Shown here piece by piece: positions 18,028-26,563 of a DNA stretch of 64,000 bases; the first letter of the stretch is position 1; each line of letters opens with the position of its first letter. The notes under the pieces are model-generated. The model made no database searches and was not told the origin of the DNA. It saw only the letters and a list, made by a program, of their open reading frames with translations. A program made the translations under genes and the position numbers. The stretch is from Bacteroidota bacterium (lineage in GTDB: Bacteria; Bacteroidota; Bacteroidia; Cytophagales; Cyclobacteriaceae). The DNA lies in assembly GCA_023428695.1 (NCBI GenBank), contig JAEYWY010000034.1, positions 124,001 through 188,000 on the forward strand. The letters run 5' to 3'.

Positions 18028-19206
18028 TTACTTTTTGGTCTGCTCGGCCTGAGCACCTGTGTAACGGTCTCCAACGATTTTGATAACAGAGACTTCCTTC
18101 GTCAGTTTCGTCAATTCATCCGCCGGGAACTCGTAGTCAGCCGCCCACAGATTCTCCTGAAAATGAGCAAGCTTTGTCGTTCCTGGTATGGGCACAATAA
18201 ACGGTTTCTGAGCAAGCAACCAGGCCAACGCCACTTGTGCTGCCGTCAGTCCGCGCTGATTGCCAAATGCGGCAAGTGTTTCAACCATGACCCAGTTCGC
18301 TCTGATGGCGTCCGGCTGGTATCGGGGCAGCGTAGGTCGGTTATCGTTGGAGGGGTTGTACTTAGTATTTTGATTAATGTATCCTGACAAAAATGCCCGG
18401 CTCAACGGGCTGTATGGTACGAACCCAATACCAAGCTTCTCGCACAAGGGTATGACGTCCTTTTCAGGTTCCCTTGTCATAAGTGAATATTCACTTTGCA
18501 GCGCGGTGACAGGTTGAACCTTATGTGCCTGACGGATCTTTTCAACACTCGCCTCGCTGAGACCAAAATGCCTCACTTTTCCCTCCTTGATCAAGGTTTG
18601 AACCGTGCCTGCAACATCTTCCATCGGAACGTTGGGATCAACACGATGCTGATACAATAGATCGATGTAGTCGGTCTTCAGACTTTTCAAAGAATTCTCT
18701 ACAACTTTTTTGATCTGCTCCGGCTTGCTATTAAGGCCGGACAATTGATTGTTCTGGATATTGAACCCGAACTTAGTGCAGATTTGAACTTGTTTCCGAA
18801 CAGGACTCAACGCCTCACCGAGAAGCACTTCATTGGTGTATGGCCCGTACGCTTCGGCAGTGTCAAAAAAATTCACACCCATCTCGACCGCTTTTCGAAT
18901 CAGTGTGATCATGTATTTTTTCTCTGGAATAAAGCTTCGATGGTAGCTCATACCCATGCAGCCGAGCCCTAAGGGTGATACTTTCATTGCCCATTCCCCT
19001 GATCCCAGGGTTCGCTCCTTAGCGTTCTGTTTAAGTGAATCGTTTAATTCACCTGAATTGGCTTGCACGTTTGACATAGCCAAAGACGGCCCTGCTATAA
19101 ACGCAGCACCAACTGTAGCACCTGCTTTCAGAAATCCTCTACGTCCCGGATTGGACCGAACCGGATCATTTTGATGATCCCTGTTTCCTGCTGATATGTC
19201 TTCCAT
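18028..19206 (-). CDS. Tat-exported aldo/keto reductase
   Basis: A 392-residue protein. The first 45 residues carry a twin-arginine signal (GRRGFLKAGATVGAAFIAGPSLA, Arg22-Arg23). The rest is a complete AKR TIM barrel: LGLGCMGMSYHRSF, FFDTAEAYGPYTNE (catalytic Asp and Tyr), QICTKFGF (Lys), DLLYQHRVDPNVPMEDV (His) and a late PIPGTTKLAHFQENL coenzyme loop. It is clearly related to the cytoplasmic AKR at 25476-26459. AKRs need NADPH, which is not normally found in the periplasm. Export with a bound cofactor, or a different electron source, would have to be assumed. Possibly co-transcribed with the genes on either side. Confidence 0.85.
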   Translation of the reverse strand: MEDISAGNRDHQNDPVRSNPGRRGFLKAGATVGAAFIAGPSLAMSNVQANSGELNDSLKQNAKERTLGSGEWAMKVSPLGLGCMGMSYHRSFIPEKKYMITLIRKAVEMGVNFFDTAEAYGPYTNEVLLGEALSPVRKQVQICTKFGFNIQNNQLSGLNSKPEQIKKVVENSLKSLKTDYIDLLYQHRVDPNVPMEDVAGTVQTLIKEGKVRHFGLSEASVEKIRQAHKVQPVTALQSEYSLMTREPEKDVIPLCEKLGIGFVPYSPLSRAFLSGYINQNTKYNPSNDNRPTLPRYQPDAIRANWVMVETLAAFGNQRGLTAAQVALAWLLAQKPFIVPIPGTTKLAHFQENLWAADYEFPADELTKLTKEVSVIKIVGDRYTGAQAEQTKK

Positions 19207-19254
19207 AGTGAAATGTTTATATTGTTTAAGATTGGCAGAACAAGGCCGTGTCCT

Positions 19255-20886
19255 TTAAATCCCGCGTGACTGCATACGTTCTCGTTTCTTAAATGCCTTT
19301 TCAATCACATCCAATCTCGCTTTCCTCGGATCTGGTTTTGCCGCAACTTTGCCATCTAAGTCAACATCGAGAATTTCTTCTTTTTGGGTGTCATACTTAG
19401 GCCAATCGGGAAGATCGTTACCATTGGGATTGCCTGTCTTGGCAAAGTTTGTCCAATATGTATTCATGATTCTGGCGAGTTCTTTTTCTTCGGCAGTTGA
19501 TTCTGGAGGTGCTCCCCATCTTGCATTTAGTGTGTTGAAGGCAAATGCAATATCTGATCCGTGACCGGCACCATAACGCGCCCTTTCTCTTGCTGCGGGA
19601 GGTACGTAGCCGAATTGAAACATGTACGCTGGAGCGCTTTTTTTGGTGAATGCTCTGGCTGTCATGCGTGCAGGCTCGCCCCACACCCAGTCTGTATTAA
19701 AGATCGTCTGCACCTCTGCGAACTCTTTGTTGCCATTCGGATCGAATGCAGCTTTCGCTTCGGCTTCGTTTTCTGCAAAAAGAGTAAATAGTGCTTCTTT
19801 CGTAGTTGCATTACTAACAAATGGCCCGCCTATTTCCGCGCTGCAATTACCAATCATCAGAGGAACAGCAGGAAACCTTCCGGCATTATATGCACTCTCT
19901 GCAGTTTCCACTACGAGCCTGCCATCGAGAATGGGACCGGAATAGGTTCTAGCACCAGAGCTGTCAGTCTCCTGGCCACCATCTACAATCTGATCAACGC
20001 TAAGGCCCCGAAGCTTTGTCAATGCACTTGCGTCAGTACCTTCGATTTTATGTCGACGTGCAAAATTAACTCCGATCGTTTCTGCCGAAATTGAATACAG
20101 TGGATCAGCGTTATCCTTGTTGATCGGCCTTCCCGTCAAAACACCATCGCGACCACCGCTTGAGTGACCAATAGCCTTGTGGAAAAGACCTTTTGCTGAT
20201 GGTATTGTTAAGAGTGAATGAACTGCGACTCCGCCAGCTGAGAAACCGAAAATCGTCACGTTATTGGGATCGCCTCCGAAAGCTGCAATGTTCTCCTTAA
20301 CCCATTTAAGTGCAGCAATCTGATCCATAAATGCGTAACTGCCTTTATACTCATCTGGATTTTCTTTGCTTAACGCAGGAAAGGCAAAATGTCCAAGACG
20401 TCCTAGCCGGTAGTTGATCGTTACAAGGATGACACCCTGTTTTGCAAAAGCTTTTCCAGAAGAACCAGGACCTGAACCGCTACCGCCAGTAAACCCGCCT
20501 CCATGAATCCAGAACATAACAGGTAATTTCGATTTTTTGTCTCTGGAAGCGGGTGCCCATACATTAAGGAAAAGACAATCCTCTGACTGAACGGATGTGG
20601 AACCTGGCCATGCACGTTGCGGACAATCAGCACAGTCTTTCGTTGCATCGCGAACGTCTTTCCATGGGGTTACCGGTTGGGGCGGTCGCCAACGGTTTGC
20701 GCCAACGGGAGGTGCTGCGTAAGGAATCCCTTTGAAGTACGATACGTCTTCGTCAGTGCCACCACGCACAACTCCGCTTTTTGTACGTACTTCCGGCCCA
20801 GAGCCTTGCTGAGCATTCGCCGCAGTGACGAAGAGCAAAGCTGCAAGTCCTATCATTATTTTCCTCATTCTATTTAGGTAGTTCAA
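19255..20886 (-). CDS. Exported type-B carboxylesterase
   Basis: A 543-residue protein with a signal peptide (MIGLAALLFVTAANAQ). It belongs to the PF00135 carboxylesterase/para-nitrobenzyl esterase family: YFKGIPYAAPPVGANRWRPP, the SEDCLFLNVWAP signature, oxyanion HGGGFTGGSG, and nucleophile Ser216 in FGFSAGG. Length is normal. It hydrolyses carboxylic esters outside the cytoplasm; the natural substrate is unknown. A decayed relative lies at 36238-36523 (shared motifs FNTLNARWG and TFAKTGNPNG). It sits 18 bases before the CMD-family gene and probably belongs to the same operon. Met7 or Met11 are alternative starts. Confidence 0.88.
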   Translation of the reverse strand: MNYLNRMRKIMIGLAALLFVTAANAQQGSGPEVRTKSGVVRGGTDEDVSYFKGIPYAAPPVGANRWRPPQPVTPWKDVRDATKDCADCPQRAWPGSTSVQSEDCLFLNVWAPASRDKKSKLPVMFWIHGGGFTGGSGSGPGSSGKAFAKQGVILVTINYRLGRLGHFAFPALSKENPDEYKGSYAFMDQIAALKWVKENIAAFGGDPNNVTIFGFSAGGVAVHSLLTIPSAKGLFHKAIGHSSGGRDGVLTGRPINKDNADPLYSISAETIGVNFARRHKIEGTDASALTKLRGLSVDQIVDGGQETDSSGARTYSGPILDGRLVVETAESAYNAGRFPAVPLMIGNCSAEIGGPFVSNATTKEALFTLFAENEAEAKAAFDPNGNKEFAEVQTIFNTDWVWGEPARMTARAFTKKSAPAYMFQFGYVPPAARERARYGAGHGSDIAFAFNTLNARWGAPPESTAEEKELARIMNTYWTNFAKTGNPNGNDLPDWPKYDTQKEEILDVDLDGKVAAKPDPRKARLDVIEKAFKKRERMQSRGI

Positions 20887-20904
20887 GTGTGTTGATTCGT
20901 TGAC

Positions 20905-21657
20905 TTAGTTTCGAGACGACATTTCAGCAAATACCTTTCGTGCGGCATCTGCATCTTTCTTGCTTACAGATTTTTCAATTACCATGAATACCTCTTCGAT
21001 TTGATTCTTTGTAATTCCTTGTTTCATAGTCAACCCCAGGTGGGAGGAAAGCATTGGTTCCACACCCGTGCCAAGGGCAGTTAACACAGATATAGTAGTA
21101 AGCTCACGTTCAGCAAAGGTCAATACGTCCCTTGAAAAAAGATCTGCGAACAAATGCTCTTTGAGAAACCTGTCAATCTCAGGACTAAATGCACTATAGC
21201 CACTAGTAGGCTTCTCGATTGGACCATCGGTTGGACGTCCACCAAGTTTTGCCAGATTCTTCCATCCGGTTTCATATTTATTTGAATCGCTGACAGGTGT
21301 GGCTTCTTTCCCAATGTTGTCTTTAATTCCTTTCGCTTTTCTTTCTTCGAGTGTAGCCATAAGCGTTTGAAGCCCGCTAATGCTTCGCGGAAATCCGCAA
21401 TAGGCGTACAGATGTACAAGGACCTCTTTGCATTCATTTACTGTGAGGCCAGCATCAAGCCCTGTGTTGAGAGCATTTTTTAGTCTTGTCAAATCGCCTT
21501 TTGCCGCAAGAGCTGAAATTACCGCGATGGATTTTTGTCTTTCGGTCAGTGGCGGCTTATCTGATGTACTTTGGGCTTTTACATATGCATTTAACAATGT
21601 GAATGCAATCACAGATATGCAGAATAAATTTGCCGTAGGTATAGCGCGTTGTCTCAT
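20905..21657 (-). CDS. Exported carboxymuconolactone-decarboxylase-family protein
   Basis: About 250 residues from ATG 21657. This start overlaps the stop of the flavodoxin gene as ATGA and gives a signal peptide (MRQRAIPTANLFCISVIAFTLLNAYVKAQ). An upstream in-frame start at 21801 would place a long basic stretch before the signal and is rejected. It holds two CMD/AhpD-like helical domains: LTVNECKEVLVHLYAYCGFPRS near residues 75-100, and LTFAERELTTISVLTALGTGVEPMLSSHLG near 190-220. AhpD-like members use a Cys pair in peroxide defence, while other members decarboxylate lactones. Only the first domain has cysteines here. Translationally coupled to flavodoxin. Confidence 0.83.
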   Translation of the reverse strand: MRQRAIPTANLFCISVIAFTLLNAYVKAQSTSDKPPLTERQKSIAVISALAAKGDLTRLKNALNTGLDAGLTVNECKEVLVHLYAYCGFPRSISGLQTLMATLEERKAKGIKDNIGKEATPVSDSNKYETGWKNLAKLGGRPTDGPIEKPTSGYSAFSPEIDRFLKEHLFADLFSRDVLTFAERELTTISVLTALGTGVEPMLSSHLGLTMKQGITKNQIEEVFMVIEKSVSKKDADAARKVFAEMSSRN

Positions 21658-22268
21658 TTTATTACATTGATTTTTTGTAACCACTTCAGCACTTCGGTAC
21701 GGGCGTGCTTTTCTTTTTCGCCTTCCATAACGAAGAAAATTCCGTCCCTTTCGACTCCGCCTTTTACCGAATAACCATCGAGGATCGTGCTGTTCGGACA
21801 CAATTCCTTAACCGTGTCGAAGGTGCTTCCGATGCCATAGCCGCCATTGGTATTAAACGGAACCACTGTTTTTCCACTGAGATCATATTGCTTTAAAAAG
21901 CTTTTCATTGGCGGTGGCAATTGCATTCCCCAGGTGGGAAATCCGACAAACACCAAGTCATATTGCTGAATGTTTTCAATCGTGGTTTTTAACGGTGGGA
22001 GATAACCTGTTTCATTTTCTTTCGCGACCTGATCGACAGTTGCTTTGTAATTTTCCGGATATGGTTTTTTCAGTTCTAACCCTACAAGCGTTCCGCCAAT
22101 ATTATTGTGAATAATTTCCGCGATTGCTTTAGTGTTATTTGTACGCGACAGATAGACGATAAGTATTTTATTGGAATTATCACTAAGACGCGATTCAGTA
22201 TCAGCGTCCGCTGTCTGTGCTGCGCATGCAAGTGAAACCAATCCAAATAATACCGTCAGTAATTTCAT
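21654..22268 (-). CDS. Exported flavodoxin-like protein
   Basis: About 204 residues from ATG 22268, one base after the stop of the upstream gene; the longer reading from 22295 would hide the signal peptide. MKLLTVLFGLVSLACAAQ is a signal peptide, perhaps with lipid attachment at the cysteine. It is followed by a flavodoxin fold: KILIVYLSRTNNTKAIAEII (phosphate loop for FMN), YDLVFVGFPTWGMQLPPPM and FNTNGGYGIGS. Flavodoxins normally act in the cytoplasm, so export is notable. In the periplasm such a protein could pass electrons between a membrane quinol system and the neighbouring oxidoreductases; this is inference. Its stop overlaps the CMD start. Confidence 0.85.
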   Translation of the reverse strand: MKLLTVLFGLVSLACAAQTADADTESRLSDNSNKILIVYLSRTNNTKAIAEIIHNNIGGTLVGLELKKPYPENYKATVDQVAKENETGYLPPLKTTIENIQQYDLVFVGFPTWGMQLPPPMKSFLKQYDLSGKTVVPFNTNGGYGIGSTFDTVKELCPNSTILDGYSVKGGVERDGIFFVMEGEKEKHARTEVLKWLQKINVIK

Positions 22269-22269
22269 G

Positions 22270-22740
22270 CTAATGCTTGATGGTGTGAGTATCACGCACG
22301 CTACTGAAAGTCAATGCCAGTAACTTCCAGTCTTTCTTCTGCTTCTTATAGACTTCTGTAACTGTGAATTGGTTCACAGCATCGTTTCCTCGAACGACCG
22401 CTGTTAGTGTTATTCGATTCCAGACAACGGCGACATCATCAACAATCTCCACAGCCGTATCATGCACCTCAGCATTTTTGTACCAGATGCTTCCGGTCTT
22501 GATGATCTCAATCTCCTCATCTTTTTTCCATGTGCCGCTCATATGAACAAATTTTGATTCGTCATGGAAGAGTTGGCTAAGCTTATCGACATTCTTGTCA
22601 GCCATCCATTGCCATTTGTCTTTAGAAAGATTCACAACCTCCTGTTCGGCTTTCGTGTACGTTGTTGTCTTCGCTGTCTGTGCGAAACCTGAAAGCGTTG
22701 TAAAAAGTATCAAGCAGATTCCGAGTATTGATTGTTTCAT
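22270..22740 (-). CDS. Exported SnoaL/NTF2-like (DUF4440-type) protein
   Basis: A 156-residue protein with signal peptide MKQSILGICLILFTTLSGFAQ. The mature part is a cone-shaped NTF2-like fold: KWQWMADKNVDKLSQLFHDESKFVHMSGTW, then DDVAVVWNRITLTAVV, then TVTEVYKKQKKDWKLLALTFSSV. The fold is shared by small isomerases, cyclases and accessory binding proteins. No catalytic residues can be assigned safely. One base separates its stop from the flavodoxin start, so the two are certainly co-transcribed. Confidence 0.83.
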   Translation of the reverse strand: MKQSILGICLILFTTLSGFAQTAKTTTYTKAEQEVVNLSKDKWQWMADKNVDKLSQLFHDESKFVHMSGTWKKDEEIEIIKTGSIWYKNAEVHDTAVEIVDDVAVVWNRITLTAVVRGNDAVNQFTVTEVYKKQKKDWKLLALTFSSVRDTHTIKH

Positions 22741-22767
22741 AACTTTATGGATTGTTAGTTTTCTTTA

Positions 22768-23862
22768 TTACTTATCTAATCCCTTTTCCTTTAACCATTT
22801 TGACATGAGCTCGGCTATCTCCGCGTTATTCAAGTCAGAAAATGGAAAATGAGTATTTCCTTTTATGCCGATTGTTGGAAGGTGAACAAGAGTTACGTCA
22901 CCACCGAGTTTGTTAATCGCGTCAGTCCAAAGCCTGGCCATCGCGAGTGCTGCGCGCCATTGTTCCTGCCCGGGATTCTCAACAGGCTCAGATGGTATGT
23001 TGTCTCCATAGTATATTGCGATTGGAATTTTCGTGAGCTTTATGAAATCTGCCATTGGAACACCAACTGCCCTAAGACTTCCACCCGCGTACTTGATCGT
23101 TTCCGGGACTTGCCCTTCCGGGAATAAGAAATTGCTTGCGGGCTCATAAGAGACAATTGCTTTGATATTCCTGTTTTTAATCGCGGTCATCCAACCTTGG
23201 CCACCACTGTGTGAATGTGTAACAAGAATGCCTTCTCCTATTGTATCGAACAATGCAGATACTGCGTTTGTATTTAGTTCAATATCGATAGGTCCAATGT
23301 TTGGAGTCATCTGGCGGAAGTACTGATTAAGTGCTTCACGATCTTTCGAGAATTGCACGCCAGGGTAAAACTCATTGCCAACTCCTAAACGGAATATTCC
23401 AAACCACAATTGATCTTCTGGTGCTGCAGAGATTGTTCCACCTACGGTTCCACGTGCAGCGCGGCCACGTCTGGGTTGATCAATGAGATAGACTGGAAAG
23501 CGTTGTCGTAGAAATATGTTTTGATATCCTTCGCGACCATCAGGAGTTGTCTCCCATGTTTTCGAAAATTGTCCGTATCCATGCCACATCACCAACGGAA
23601 GTTTCCTTGCTTTATCAGGAATCTGATAAAAGACATAGGCATGGTCTCCGTGCAATGTTTGACCTTCTGAGCTTTGGTTTGCCGGATTGAATGCCCCGTG
23701 TTTGATCGGATCAAATGTACCCGGGGCAGTAATAACAGATCCCCCCACAGCAAAGCTACCTTGATCCTGTATAACGATTGGTTGTTTCTTTTGAGCGTAA
23801 ACAGAGAATGACGACAAAATTATTGCTGCAAATACTACTAGTTCAAATCTGGTATGCTTCAT
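22768..23862 (-). CDS. Exported alpha/beta hydrolase
   Basis: A 364-residue protein with signal peptide MKHTRFELVVFAAIILSSFSVYAQ. It has an alpha/beta hydrolase fold: LPLVMWHGYGQFSKTWE supplies the HG oxyanion motif, PVYLIDQPRRGRA follows, and GILVTHSHSGGQGW has Ser219 as probable nucleophile in a Ser-His-Ser-Gly-Gly elbow. Late HLPTIGIKGNTHFPF carries the likely histidine. Substrate unknown. It is flanked by the SnoaL-like gene (27 bases) and the cupin gene (32 bases) in one direction. Confidence 0.83.
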   Translation of the reverse strand: MKHTRFELVVFAAIILSSFSVYAQKKQPIVIQDQGSFAVGGSVITAPGTFDPIKHGAFNPANQSSEGQTLHGDHAYVFYQIPDKARKLPLVMWHGYGQFSKTWETTPDGREGYQNIFLRQRFPVYLIDQPRRGRAARGTVGGTISAAPEDQLWFGIFRLGVGNEFYPGVQFSKDREALNQYFRQMTPNIGPIDIELNTNAVSALFDTIGEGILVTHSHSGGQGWMTAIKNRNIKAIVSYEPASNFLFPEGQVPETIKYAGGSLRAVGVPMADFIKLTKIPIAIYYGDNIPSEPVENPGQEQWRAALAMARLWTDAINKLGGDVTLVHLPTIGIKGNTHFPFSDLNNAEIAELMSKWLKEKGLDK

Positions 23863-23894
23863 ATTGATTATATCTTGAGCCTGAGCGGCTCCGT

Positions 23895-24368
23895 TTACTT
23901 TTCATATTCTGCGTCTGTTACTTCATTAATCCATACAGTTTCTCCCAGGTGACGATTTGTGATAGCGACGTGTGTAAATGCAGTATCAACGCTTGCGCCA
24001 TGCCAATGCGGTACATTGGCCGGACATTTGACCACATCACCCTTACGAAGTATCTTCTTAGCTTGTCCCTTTTCTTGATAATACCCGACTCCGTCAGTTA
24101 CTAAAAGGATTTGACCGCCTGGATGCAGGTGCCATTTCGTTCTTGCACCAGCTTCAAAGGTTACGTTGCCAACTGACGTGGGATTAATGCTATCGGCATC
24201 CATCAGGTTTTGCAAATAGACTACGCCAGTAAAATTGTTGTTTGTGATGCGGTTTCCCTTCGGAAAAACGCTGTTTGTTGCTGATGGATTATTTTTATCG
24301 TTCGTCTTCTCCTGGGCACATGAAATGATCACCCCACAAAAAAACGCTAATGAAAGGAGGCTTTTCAT
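23895..24368 (-). CDS. Cupin-domain lipoprotein
   Basis: About 157 residues from ATG 24368, four bases after the stop of the upstream hydrolase; the signal MKSLLSLAFFCGVIISC supports this start over 24392. The cysteine after ISC suggests lipid attachment. The cupin motifs are FEAGARTKWHLHPGGQILLVTDG (two metal-binding histidines and a Gln) and KGDVVKCPANVPHWHGA (third histidine). It is therefore a one-domain, metal-binding cupin. Such proteins next to CMD, AKR and flavodoxin genes recur in bacterial genomes, but no shared reaction is established that I know of. Confidence 0.87.
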   Translation of the reverse strand: MKSLLSLAFFCGVIISCAQEKTNDKNNPSATNSVFPKGNRITNNNFTGVVYLQNLMDADSINPTSVGNVTFEAGARTKWHLHPGGQILLVTDGVGYYQEKGQAKKILRKGDVVKCPANVPHWHGASVDTAFTHVAITNRHLGETVWINEVTDAEYEK

Positions 24369-24372
24369 AATA

Positions 24373-25446
24373 TTACTTGGGTTGGTCCGCATTTAGATTC
24401 TTATTGAAGAAGTCAGTCAGTTTGGCGACAGCCTTGTTCACATATTCTGGTTTCCAGTAGCTTTGAATGTGCGTCGCTCCTTCAAGCACAAACATCTCTT
24501 TGCTTTTTGCATTTTTTGCTTTCGGAAATGCCTCATCGGTCATATACTTCGTGTCGGCTTTACTTCCGACAATCATGAGCAGTGGTTGATTGATTAAATC
24601 CATATTAGTTGCAGCATCCCAGGTCATCAGGTCAAGTAAGCTGCTCATTGTGTAGAGGAACGTTGAATTGGGATGTGCATGCGTTCTGTAGTAGTATTGA
24701 TATCCTTCGCGGTACAGGTCAGTGGGAGTGTTGGCGATTTCTTCATCTGTTATGCTAGCCACTCCAGCGTATGTGATTTTTCCGCCTGATGCTTCTTGAG
24801 CGCGAGCATCCGAAGCTTTTTGCAAACGCTCCTGAATGGTTGCTGCCTGCGAATTTTGAAATCCATTACGCCTTACTTCGCCTGAGTTGAACATGCTCAA
24901 CGTAGATACTGCCTTAAACCTTTTGTCCGACTGCGCAGCTTTGAGCGTATAACCACCACCTCCACAAATGCCAAGCACACCAAGACGGCTTGCGTCCACA
25001 CCTGCATAACCCGTGATGAAATCTGCCATGCCTCGTATGTCATCAATGCGGAAGGCTGGCTTGTCGGTATGTCGTGGTTCGCCACCGCTTGCGCCCTGGT
25101 AGGCTGCATCAGCCGCGATTGTTATGAAGCCAGTTTCGGCTAAACGTTGCGCATAAAGTCCGGAAGCCTGCTCTTTTACACCGCCATTCGGATGAGCAAC
25201 GACTATGGCTGGATATTTCTTGGATTCATTATAGTTTGCCGGAGTGTACACATTGGCTGCAATATCTATTCCATTCAGTTTATAGGTCACTGGATGGATG
25301 TTCACTTTGCCTTTTATGTTTTCTGTGATTGCTCCTTCATAGACTAAAGTGTATGGGTTCTGTGGACGAGCCTTTTTTTCCGTTTGAGCGTTCACAAAAC
25401 TTATTGCTGTCATTAGTAATAGTATTATTAATTGTATTTGTTTCAT
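24373..25446 (-). CDS. Exported dienelactone-hydrolase-like alpha/beta hydrolase with cysteine nucleophile
   Basis: A 357-residue protein with signal peptide MKQIQLIILLLMTAISFVNA. It has a DLH-type alpha/beta hydrolase fold: YPAIVVAHPNGGVKEQASG, TIAADAAYQGASGGEPRH, and nucleophile elbow LGICGGGG in which Cys161 replaces the usual serine. MIVGSKADTKYM and LEGATHIQSYW supply the likely Asp and His. Cys in this position is characteristic of dienelactone hydrolases, which open unsaturated lactones in aromatic degradation, although this protein is longer and exported. With the CMD-family protein next door, a lactone or aromatic substrate is plausible but not shown. Confidence 0.83.
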   Translation of the reverse strand: MKQIQLIILLLMTAISFVNAQTEKKARPQNPYTLVYEGAITENIKGKVNIHPVTYKLNGIDIAANVYTPANYNESKKYPAIVVAHPNGGVKEQASGLYAQRLAETGFITIAADAAYQGASGGEPRHTDKPAFRIDDIRGMADFITGYAGVDASRLGVLGICGGGGYTLKAAQSDKRFKAVSTLSMFNSGEVRRNGFQNSQAATIQERLQKASDARAQEASGGKITYAGVASITDEEIANTPTDLYREGYQYYYRTHAHPNSTFLYTMSSLLDLMTWDAATNMDLINQPLLMIVGSKADTKYMTDEAFPKAKNAKSKEMFVLEGATHIQSYWKPEYVNKAVAKLTDFFNKNLNADQPK

Positions 25447-25475
25447 TGTCTCGATTTTGTATCTGATTGATTCAA

Positions 25476-26459
25476 TTAACGGCCTACTCGTTCCTGCAAA
25501 TGTTGAGGGTACCGCGCACCTTGGATCTGAATCTCTGAGAATGCATTTTCGATTTCAGCCATGTCTTGTGGGCCAAGCGCAATAGAATCAGCTTTCAAGT
25601 TCTCTTGTAGACGATTGATCTTCGTTGTTCCTGGAATAGGAACTATCCAGGGCTTCTGTGCAAGTACCCAGGCTAGAGCGATTTGTGCAGGTGTAGCTTT
25701 CTTGTGTTTTGCGAATTCTGAAATCTTGTCAACTACAACCTGATTCGCTTTTCTATTCTCTTCGTTGAATCGCGGCACTACATTCCGGAAATCCGTTTCA
25801 TCGAACTTTGTGTGTTCATTTATCACGCCAGTAAGAAATCCTTTTCCGAGTGGACTGAAGGGGACGAAGCCAATTCCAAGTTTTTCAAGAAGCGGAAGAA
25901 TATCCTTTTCAGGCTCCCGCCACCACATTGAATATTCACTTTGCAGTGCTGCGACTGGTTGAACTGCATGCGCCTTTTTGATGCTCTCAACTCCGGCTTC
26001 AGATAATCCGAAGTGCTTAACCTTGCCTTGAGCAATAAGTTCTTTTACCGTGCCAGCAACGTCTTCCATCGGAACGTTTGGATCAACTCGGTGCTGATAA
26101 AGTAAATCGATTCGATCAGTTTTTAATCGTTTGAGTGCGGCATCGGTTACTGCTTTGATATTTGCCGGAGTGCTATTGAGACCTTTGCTCGTTACGCCAC
26201 CTTCAAAACCAAATTTCGTTGCAAGAACAACTTCATCGCGGAAAGGAGCGACTGCCTCACCAAGAAGTTCTTCATTTAAGAATGGTCCATAGGCCTCTGC
26301 CGAGTCAAAGAAGTTGACCCCAAGTTCGTATGCGGTCCGGATTAGATTGATAGCATCGCGCTTGTCGGCCGCTGGGCCATAGCCGAAGCTTAACCCCATG
26401 CAACCCAACCCAATTGCTGATACTTCCAACCCGCTGTTTCCCAGTTTTCTCTTTTGCAT
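25476..26459 (-). CDS. Aldo/keto reductase (cytoplasmic)
   Basis: About 327 residues from ATG 26459 (MQKRKLGNSGLEVS, the normal AKR start); an earlier Met lies at 26477. Complete AKR barrel: FFDSAEAYGPFLNE (Asp, Tyr), VVLATKFGF (Lys), DLLYQHRVDPNVPMEDV (His), and PIPGTTKINRLQENL at the cofactor loop. It resembles the Tat-exported AKR at 18028-19206 closely, but has no signal. It is the first gene of the minus-strand cluster and is divergent from the AraC-type regulator, a common arrangement for YhdN/AKR-type genes controlled by the neighbouring activator. Confidence 0.9.
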   Translation of the reverse strand: MQKRKLGNSGLEVSAIGLGCMGLSFGYGPAADKRDAINLIRTAYELGVNFFDSAEAYGPFLNEELLGEAVAPFRDEVVLATKFGFEGGVTSKGLNSTPANIKAVTDAALKRLKTDRIDLLYQHRVDPNVPMEDVAGTVKELIAQGKVKHFGLSEAGVESIKKAHAVQPVAALQSEYSMWWREPEKDILPLLEKLGIGFVPFSPLGKGFLTGVINEHTKFDETDFRNVVPRFNEENRKANQVVVDKISEFAKHKKATPAQIALAWVLAQKPWIVPIPGTTKINRLQENLKADSIALGPQDMAEIENAFSEIQIQGARYPQHLQERVGR

Positions 26460-26496
26460 AGTATCTGTGGAGAACATCTCCGATCTAATGACTATG

Positions 26497-26504
26497 CAAA
26501 GGTG
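26497..26504 (-). promoter_or_regulatory. Candidate -7 element for the minus-strand enzyme cluster
   Basis: CACCTTTG on the minus strand, 38 bases upstream of the AKR start. No TTG is found at the usual -33 distance, which would fit a promoter that depends on an activator such as the divergent AraC-type protein. Weak call based on motif and position. Confidence 0.35.
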
Positions 26505-26563
26505 TTATGATTTAGGGCCACGGACTTATACGGATTACTGGTTTACCTACCAATTTCACTGAT

